From assembly GCF_963169125.1 (NCBI RefSeq), contig NC_084797.1, forward strand, positions 99,907,868-99,971,867: 64,000 nucleotides of DNA. Reading direction: 5' to 3'. This stretch comes from Humulus lupulus (Eukaryota > Streptophyta > Magnoliopsida > Rosales > Cannabaceae). The position numbers were made by a program, and so were the translations under genes. The notes below the pieces were generated by a model. The model had not been told where the DNA came from. It did no database searches and was given only the letters and a program-made list of their open reading frames with translations. Positions 57,401 through 64,000 of this stretch are shown here, in pieces (positions within the stretch are counted from its first letter, which is position 1; each line of letters begins with the position of its first letter).

Positions 57401-57509
57401 CGCAACGAATGCTCCGTTCCCAACTCTAAGCTTTAAGCCGCCTTCTCCACTTCCTCCCACGATTCAAGAAGCTGTAAATAATTACAAACATAGTTAGTAG
57501 ATCCAGAAT
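54468..57509 (-). pseudogene. pol: Copia E2 pol: integrase, RT and RNase H (degraded)
   Basis: Minus-strand order: integrase finger (LWHLSLGHIGYDRI, CELPVCESC, about 56970-57110); integrase core remains with RSYRGGEY and TPQQNGVVKRAG (56590-56715), where the expected catalytic Asp and Glu are Tyr (56704-56706) and Lys (56596-56598); linker with Ser/Thr/Pro (55900-56250); RT (KLNRSIYGLKQASRSWN, HYVDDILLIGNN, 54944-55573); RNase H (GYTNSDFQTD, STMEAEYIVASEA, LFYDNKGAI) up to the solo LTR. Several frames are joined by stops near 54663, 54941, 55574, 55752 and 56400. Typical Copia order INT-RT-RNH. Protease could not be placed between 57222 and 57509. Not functional. Confidence 0.9.
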
Positions 57510-58184
57510 CTATAATCCAAACGGATTATCATTCTCTAAAACACATGTTTCCAAGATAAATGAACTATAATCATTACCTTTGTTTTTTGCTGCTAGAAAC
57601 TTAGAGCAATCTCGCTTCCAATGCCCCTTCTCTTTGCAGTGAAAGCACTTATCTTTACCTTTCTTGTTTTTCTTGTTCTTCCCCTTAGGCGTCTGTGCAC
57701 TTGGTTGTGCACTCGTCTTTGCAGCCTTTGCAGGCTTGGGGTTGTTTATTTGTCCACCTTTCCTCTTGTTTCCACCTTTCGAAGATGGAGCTGGATGAGC
57801 TTCAACCTTAGCTAGATCAGCAGCAACATCAGTAGTCTTATTTTCACTTCCTTCACTAGGTCCACCCTTGATAGGTTCAATAATCTGAAGCTCGTTCATG
57901 AGCTGCGTCAGACCATAGTTGAGTTGAGCACGAACGTGCAGACACGGTGCCATCCGAGAATTTACGGTGCCATCACGAACGTGTAGAGACGGTGCTATCC
58001 AAGCATTTACGGTGCCATCACTAACGTGCGGAAACGGTGCTCGTTCTGGGTATTCCTCAATCATGACGAATTCAGAGTTTTCATCAATCAACTCTATGTT
58101 GATATTCTGCTTCCAATTAAGAAAGTTTTCTCCAATGAGTTTCTCCATCGAAAGTTGAGAAAGGATGGGAGTAGACACAGACAC
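57510..58184 (-). pseudogene. gag: Copia E2 gag with rearranged capsid region
   Basis: A 224-codon open frame from MSVSTPILSQLSMEKL. The N-terminus matches plant Copia gag (ENFLNWKQNINIELI). The usual capsid middle is missing and replaced by imperfect repeats (HVSDGTVNAWIAPSLHVRDGT). Downstream are a Lys/Ala-rich linker and a good CCHC knuckle (CFHCKEKGHWKRDC). It is shorter than family members, which normally carry roughly 100 more residues of capsid. It continues into a decayed protease region after the stop. Open, but unlikely to form a normal capsid. Confidence 0.82.
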
Positions 58185-60547
58185 TACTTAGCTTAAAACT
58201 ACAAATTATCAATATAATAGAAATCAATCACATTTTCTCAATAAAACTTCTATTCACACAAATTTCAAGAAATAACACAACATATACAAAAAATATGTAA
58301 GATATGAGAAAAAATACCAAAAACAATCATATCTCTATTTCTTTAGGTTTTTAACTAATCTATGATATCCTTGTCCCGGTTGGCGAGAGTAAAAAATATC
58401 ACTAGTTAAATAGAGTTGTAAACTCATTTAATAATGGAGACCATTATTAACAACCTACTATTCGATCAAAATAAGAAAACAAAATCTCTTAAACAAAATC
58501 TCTTATTTTATGAGCTAGACCCACGGTTTCAATAATCATAGATTTAGTCCTAGTAGTCACCGTAGGGGTGAGTCTAGTAGAATTTGACCTATAATTATCT
58601 ATCTTTCGAAATCTAACCTTGTCAAAATAACTAATGAACACCTTCCGTAAGGGGACGAATCAAAGCGCCTCGAGGCCCCATTAAGCTATTGACTATGTTA
58701 AACCAACGGTGGAGATCGAATATAATTATTAAAATAAGCTCATTATAAAATTTAAAAAATAGTATTTTTATTATTTATTTTTTAGAAAATTAATGACTAT
58801 GGTTTTCCAAAAAAAATAAACCGATTAAATTTTTAAAACCAAAGTCCTATAATTTCTTATTAATTCTAAAGTGTCACATTGAAACAAATTCAATTAATTT
58901 AGAATTAATTTGTTGCTAATCAATATTTAGATTTAACTAATATAATGAACCTGTACAATTAAGTCCAACTCAGGTAAATGGGCCTTAACAATTGGGCTTG
59001 TATGGAGGAGGGTTGGGTCCAGTATGTCGTTCCCACTACAAAGGCTTTCTATCTTCCATACAAGGTCCAAAAGACAGGAATTTAAACATTCGTTTTATTA
59101 ATTGTTATTAATTGATTAGGCTCACTATAGTCATGCAAAGAAAATGGGTCATCACAAGTGGAATCACCCACAATAGAGGAATTTAAACTTTACATTTTCT
59201 AATGGGCCCAAATAAAACCTATCATTCTATAAATATTTTATTTGGCAAAATACCATATATCTAACAAACATATAGGCCACTATATGCATCCAAGCCCAAT
59301 TACAAAAATATCACATATAGTGCAAACAGACATGTTATAATTGGATGGGCCTAATCATGTTACTATATGAGCAATTCTATGAATTTATGCAAAAATACCA
59401 CAATTAATTGTCTAGAATTTTTTTAAAAACTCAAATTAATTAAATTTTTACAAAAAATAAGTCAATTTAAATGAAATTTATCAACAACTAACAATAGTTA
59501 ATTTAAATTTCATTTATCAACAATCAACTTGGTTTAGGTTACTATTTAAAAAATATATTAATTTAATTTAAATAAGATTTATAAACAATTAACTAAAGTT
59601 AATTTAAATCCCATTAAAAAAATATTTTATTAATTGGCTGAAAAAAAATTATATTTTTCAAAATTTAACCAATTTTAAATTTTAAAATCAATATCTTAAC
59701 TATTTTCCAAAATATCTTGTGTTGTTACAACTATTATCAAATATTTTAACCATTAAAATATAAATAGTTATAACAATCCTAAAATATCTCAAAATAGTTA
59801 AACAAATTCAAATATCAATAAAAATATCTAACTAACAATATTCAAATTTCAAATAATTCAAATATTGAAAACTATAGAATAAAAAGATATTTATATTTTC
59901 GTATAAAGATTTAATAAAAAAAATCAAGAATTTAAATGAAAATATCTTATATCATAATTATAATATTTTAATATATTAAGATATTTAAAATTAAGTTGTT
60001 AGTCTATTTTTAAATTTAAATTTAAATCTTTGTAGAAAATATATAATTATTTAAATCCCAACTAACAAAAATATCTTATTTAAATTTTTTTTAAATACAT
60101 AACAAATCTGATATTTTTGGCTTTGATTATAAATAATAAATATCCACAATTTTAATTTTCTTTAATTAAAAATATTAAAAAAAAATTGGATGAATAGTAC
60201 TCGTGGGTACTGTTCACGGTGGTTGGTGTGCGCGGGTGGCGCGCGGGCGTGCGCGCACGCATAGGGAGCCAGGCCAAATTTTTTCCAAAAATTTTTTTTG
60301 AGCAATTTTTCAAACCAAAACTATTTTCTAATTAATTTTTAACATGTTTTACACAAAATAAAGCATATATAAAAATTAATAGCATAGAAAACACAACAAA
60401 ATAATCTAAAATTTGCTAAAATTCACATAACATCAATATGCTTCATAAAAACATGAAAATCATCCAATTATTCAAACATATCAAATAATCCAATTTTAAA
60501 CATGTTCATGCATGATAAAAAAGATTACCAAAGGCTTTAAGGTTAGT
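58185..60547 (-). other. Copia E2 leader
   Basis: About 2.36 kb between gag and the 5' LTR, AT-rich, no gene. It aligns with 22825-23878 plus 34502-36574 of the first copy. It preserves the empty MULE site TATATCTAA (59256-59264). A GC-rich, hairpin-prone island lies at 60195-60262. The leader is long for a Copia element. Confidence 0.75.
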
Positions 60548-61014
60548 TGTTAGATTAGCTTATACAGGATCTTTATTTATTTTCATGTATATCTATTATT
60601 AAACAAATTAATACGACATAGCCTAAAACATGTTTCTAAAATTGAATTCAAAGAGAAACAATGAATAGAATACTTACAGTATACGCAACGGAATTAAAGA
60701 GTCATTCTTTCAGTTTCTCTAACTCTTGTATCTTCTCTGTCGTAGAGTATAATCAAGAAACTGAACCGATCTTCTATTTTCCTCAGAGTCTTCCAATGTA
60801 TCCTTAGAATCACCTAGACTAGTGTGGGCAATTCTCAACACATGAGATAAATACAGAGAAGAAGAAGAAGAGAAAATAATCAAAGAGGCTTAGAAAAGGA
60901 CTCGTGTTTAGAGAGAATCTAAAACTATCAAAAAACCAGTGATTAAACTTTTGTTTTGACTTCTCTCTAAACACTCATTTTATAGACTCAACTCGGCCAT
61001 TTCATTTAATTAAA

Positions 61015-62951
61015 GAGGAAATTACATTTTATATGAGATTTTTAATAGAGTGTGCAAAAATATGGCTTTTTTTTCAAAAAAAAGTTAATTTATGGCTTTT
61101 TTTAAGAATTTTTACTTTTATGGGTTTATTTTCCCATATTTTTGTATAAAAGTTGGTTTATGCCATAGTTTTATTTTTAATCAAATTTGGAAAGGTATGT
61201 GTTGTAATTTGATTATTATTTTTTTAGGTTATTTATTTTTTTATATTACTAATTTTATATTAAATTTTTCTTTAGTTGTTTTGCAAATTTTTTTTTATAA
61301 TATGAATTGTTCTTAAAATTATTATTTATTTATTATAAACATGTTTTTTTTTAAGATTGTACGTTTTTTTTTTTCAAATTCTGGGTAGGGTAACCAGTTA
61401 CTTGATTGATCTTAAAAAAAATCCTAGAGCTAGGTTAAATAACATGCACTAGGAGGGGTAACCAGTTATTCTGAGATGAGTAACTTTCTGCCATAAGAGG
61501 GGTAACTAGTTACCTAAGAGGGGTGACAAGTTAATCATATTAAATATGAAAAGAAACACCAAATTTGAAGGAAAAAAAATGGAAGAACACTTCATTAAAA
61601 AATAAAGAAGAAATAACTATGATTTTAGTAACATAAGTAACTAGTTACCATAAATAAACCATAAATATACACACACCAGAACATAAAAGTAACCAGTTAC
61701 CCTCAGAAATATACACACAAAGAATGTGAAGGTAACCAGTTACCCATTCACGTTTTCATATTTCTATTAGTTTTTTTTTCAAATTTTGGTATTCCTGTAA
61801 CTGTTTCAGTAAAAAGAAAATGCTGAAAAAATTGATTTGAATTTTTTTTATATATAGTGGAAAAAACTATAAAAAATTACAATAATAAAAGATAATAAAT
61901 AAATAAAATAGTAGAATAATTATGTAATGTTAAAATATATGTGTGAAAAAAAAAAGAAATAGAATGAGAAAAGAATAAGTAAAAAAATAAGAAAAAAAAA
62001 ACAAAAAAAATGATGAATGAAAAAAAATAGATGAATGAATAAATAAGAATGAAAAGAAGAAGAAGAAAAATAATGGAAAAATGAAAAGAAAAAAAATATG
62101 AATAAAAAAATTGGTAGAAAAAAAAAAGAAAAACAAATGGAAGAAGAAAAAAAAAACTCATATGTGTGAAAAAAGAAAAAAAAAATGGAAGGAGAAAATA
62201 ATAAATACAAAAATGTTTAAAAAATAAAATGAAAAAAAACTGAAAAAATATGAAGAAAAAAAACAATATAAATGAAAGAAAAAAAATTGATAAATGAATA
62301 AAAATGAAAAAAAGAAGAAGAATGAAAAAATTGAAAGAAAAAAGGATGAAGAAAAGAATTGGTAGAAAAAAAAATAAAAAGGAAAAAATGGAAGAAAAAA
62401 CAAGTAAGGAAAAAAATAAAAAAAATGATAGAAAAAAATATGAATAAAAAAATTGGTAGAAAAAAATGAAAAAAAAATGGAAGAATAAAAAAAAGCTCAT
62501 ATGTGTGAAAAATGGAAGGAGAAAATAATAAATACAAAAATGTTTAAAAAATAAAATGAAAAAAATATGAAAAAAAATAGTACAAATGAAAGAAAAAAAA
62601 TAGATAAATGACTAAAAATGGAAAAAAAAAATAAGAAGAAGAATGAAAAAATTGAAAGAAAAAAATATTTAGAAAAAATTGGTAAAAAAAAAAGAAAAAG
62701 GAAAAAATGGAAGACAAAACAAGTAAGGAAAAAACAATAATAAAAAAATGATGGAAAAAAAATACCTTCAAAATAAAAGAAAACATAACTATGATAAAAA
62801 AAATGATATTTCCATATTTTAGTTAGTTACTAATTGTGTTTCCCATACTTTAACTTTTTCTTTAATACATTTATCATACAAATTAAGAAAAGTATAACTC
62901 CCATATTTTTGCACATTAATGGTATAAAAGCCATATTTTTGAAAAATTCCC
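61015..62951. mobile_element. Non-autonomous MULE, 1.9 kb, related to the 10.6-kb element
   Basis: Flanked by the 9-bp duplication TTAATTAAA (61006-61014 and 62952-62960), present once at 37030-37038. Its ends resemble the large MULE: GAGGAAATTACATTTTATATG on the left, and on the right GTATAAAAGCCATATTTTTG then ATTCCC. CCCATATTTTTG occurs near both ends. It carries at least six copies of the 14-bp palindrome (61389, 61457, 61501, 61636, 61688, 61731). It has no transposase or protease; open frames are runs of Phe/Ser from the purine tract. It is probably mobilised by a relative of the large MULE. Confidence 0.9.
61880..62790. repeat. Long purine-rich tract with internal duplication
   Basis: Almost pure A/G on the plus strand, mostly GAAAAAAA and ATGAAAAA units, interrupted by TCATATGTGTGAAAAA boxes near 62157 and 62493 (a weaker one near 61935). 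The stretches after the last two boxes are near-duplicates about 335 bp apart. The long minus-strand open frames are low-complexity Phe-rich by-products and not genes. Confidence 0.85.
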
Positions 62952-64000
62952 TTAATTAAAAAATCAATAAAATAATAGTCATTTTAAAGCCCTAGGTCGA
63001 AATTATCATCGGCTTTAGGCCCGTGAAATTTCCCATTTGATTATAAGCCCATTGGACTTAAAATCAAAACCTATATTATTTTCTATTGATTTAATTAATT
63101 AAATAATTATTTAAATCATTTATCAAATTAATTATTTATAATTTGAACCTTTGATTTAAATTTATTTATTAATTTAGATATCAATTTATCTTAATTAATA
63201 AATCTGTCATAATTTCTCTTTTCTTCTCAAAATTACACAACTCTGTGAAACTATCCAAAATTGAGCTGGTCAACTTTGGTAATTCTAATTGATAATTAAA
63301 TAAATTAATTGAGACTATCTAGATGATTTTATCCAAGGTACAATGGGGACCATGGGCCTATGAAATCAAGCTCCAATAAGTTATTATAAATCTAACAAAT
63401 AAATTTACTAACTTATTAATTCCTCGTGACTCCACTATAGACTCGGAATTGCACTCTTGAATTCATATAACGCTCTATAACAAATATAGATATGCTATTA
63501 ATTATCCATTGTTACAACCATAATTGTCACGCAATCCTCTATAGACGGTCTACAATGAGATAGGACTAAAATACCGTTTTACCCCTCATTGTATTTTATC
63601 CTTAAAACACTTAGTTCCTTATAAATGATATTTCAGTAAACTAATTTAATTACTGAAATGAGATCTCTATCATTTAACACCTTGAACCAAACTAAAAGGA
63701 AACCGCCGTTTCACTTCTTCATCAGAAGCTATAGATGTTCATATCTATGATTAACACTCCCACTCAATTATACTACCGAGTTCCCAAGATGTAAGTATGG
63801 GCTAATCCGTAGGGTAAGCTGGTAACGAACAAGTCAAAGAACTCAAATAATACAATCAGTTAGAATACTAACCACTCAGAATTGAGATTGAATTGACATA
63901 TGGTCAACTATATGATATGACTAGAATAGATAATAACAGTATGTTTACTTATTTTATCAACTGTCAATATCGGTCCAGTCCGATGTAACAAATACATTCG

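Larger units (their letters stand above)
60548..64000 (-). repeat. Copia E2 5' LTR, split by a MULE derivative and cut by the window edge
   Basis: It begins TGTTAGATT, matches 36575-37440 and, after the insertion, 51064-51700. The part 62952-64000 contains the intact CTATG site (63358-63362) into which element D went in the other copy. About 350 bp of the LTR should lie beyond the window. Confidence 0.9.

Noticed and set aside
61877..62786. Long minus-strand open frames of up to 207 codons made mostly of Phe, Ser and Leu.
   Set aside because: They come from the purine-rich tract on the plus strand; no family resemblance, several overlapping frames are equally open.

Overview
The window is plant nuclear DNA, almost certainly from a eudicot with a large repeat-rich genome. 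It holds no ordinary host gene that I can support. Nearly every base belongs to a transposable element: Ty3/Gypsy and Ty1/Copia LTR retrotransposons, a Mutator-like DNA transposon (MULE) with introns, its non-autonomous relative, and a small hAT-type element. The species cannot be named from the sequence.

Layout. (1) 1-2917: the 5' end of a minus-strand Gypsy element (A), with gag running off the left edge, leader and LTR. It sits inside an older LTR whose 3' part is 2918-3478. (2) 3479-14040: a degraded plus-strand Gypsy element of the Tat type (B): gag, PR, RT, RNase H, a second RNase H, INT and then an antisense multi-exon gene. Its gag is split by a solo LTR (5075-7401, TSD GGTGG/GCTGG). 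(3) 14041-22311: minus-strand Gypsy element C (LTR, decayed interior, start of the other LTR), inserted in B's antisense gene. (4) 22312 to the right edge: two Copia elements (E1, E2) in tandem sharing one LTR, apparently inserted in C's LTR. E1 keeps only a scrap of gag and its leader. E2 keeps degraded gag-pol.

Younger insertions sit inside the Copia tandem: a 10.6-kb MULE (23879-34501, 9-bp TSD), a 0.73-kb hAT-like element (35235-35968, 8-bp TSD), a 13.6-kb Tat-type Gypsy element D (37441-51058, 5-bp TSD CTATG) carrying its own solo LTR (46800-48967, TSD ATACG), a solo LTR in the Copia RNase H (52160-54467, TSD GCAAG), and a 1.9-kb non-autonomous MULE (61015-62951, 9-bp TSD). Because the Copia sequence is present twice, the second copy preserves the unoccupied site for several of these insertions.

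The most interesting part is the MULE. Its left gene can be spliced into an uninterrupted 933-codon reading frame in nine exons (DUF1985-like region plus a C48/Ulp1 protease with H, D, Q and C in place). Its convergent right gene is a MULE transposase with a DDE triad, SWIM finger and zinc knuckle, broken by one in-frame TGA. A 14-bp quasi-palindrome, GGTAACYRGTTACC, recurs more than twenty times through the element and at least six more times in the 1.9-kb relative, which has no transposase. This suggests a shared recognition or regulatory site. The second notable system is the spliced antisense gene of the Tat elements B and D, which in D has its own G-boxes and TATA box and lies between two polypurine-tract-like sequences.
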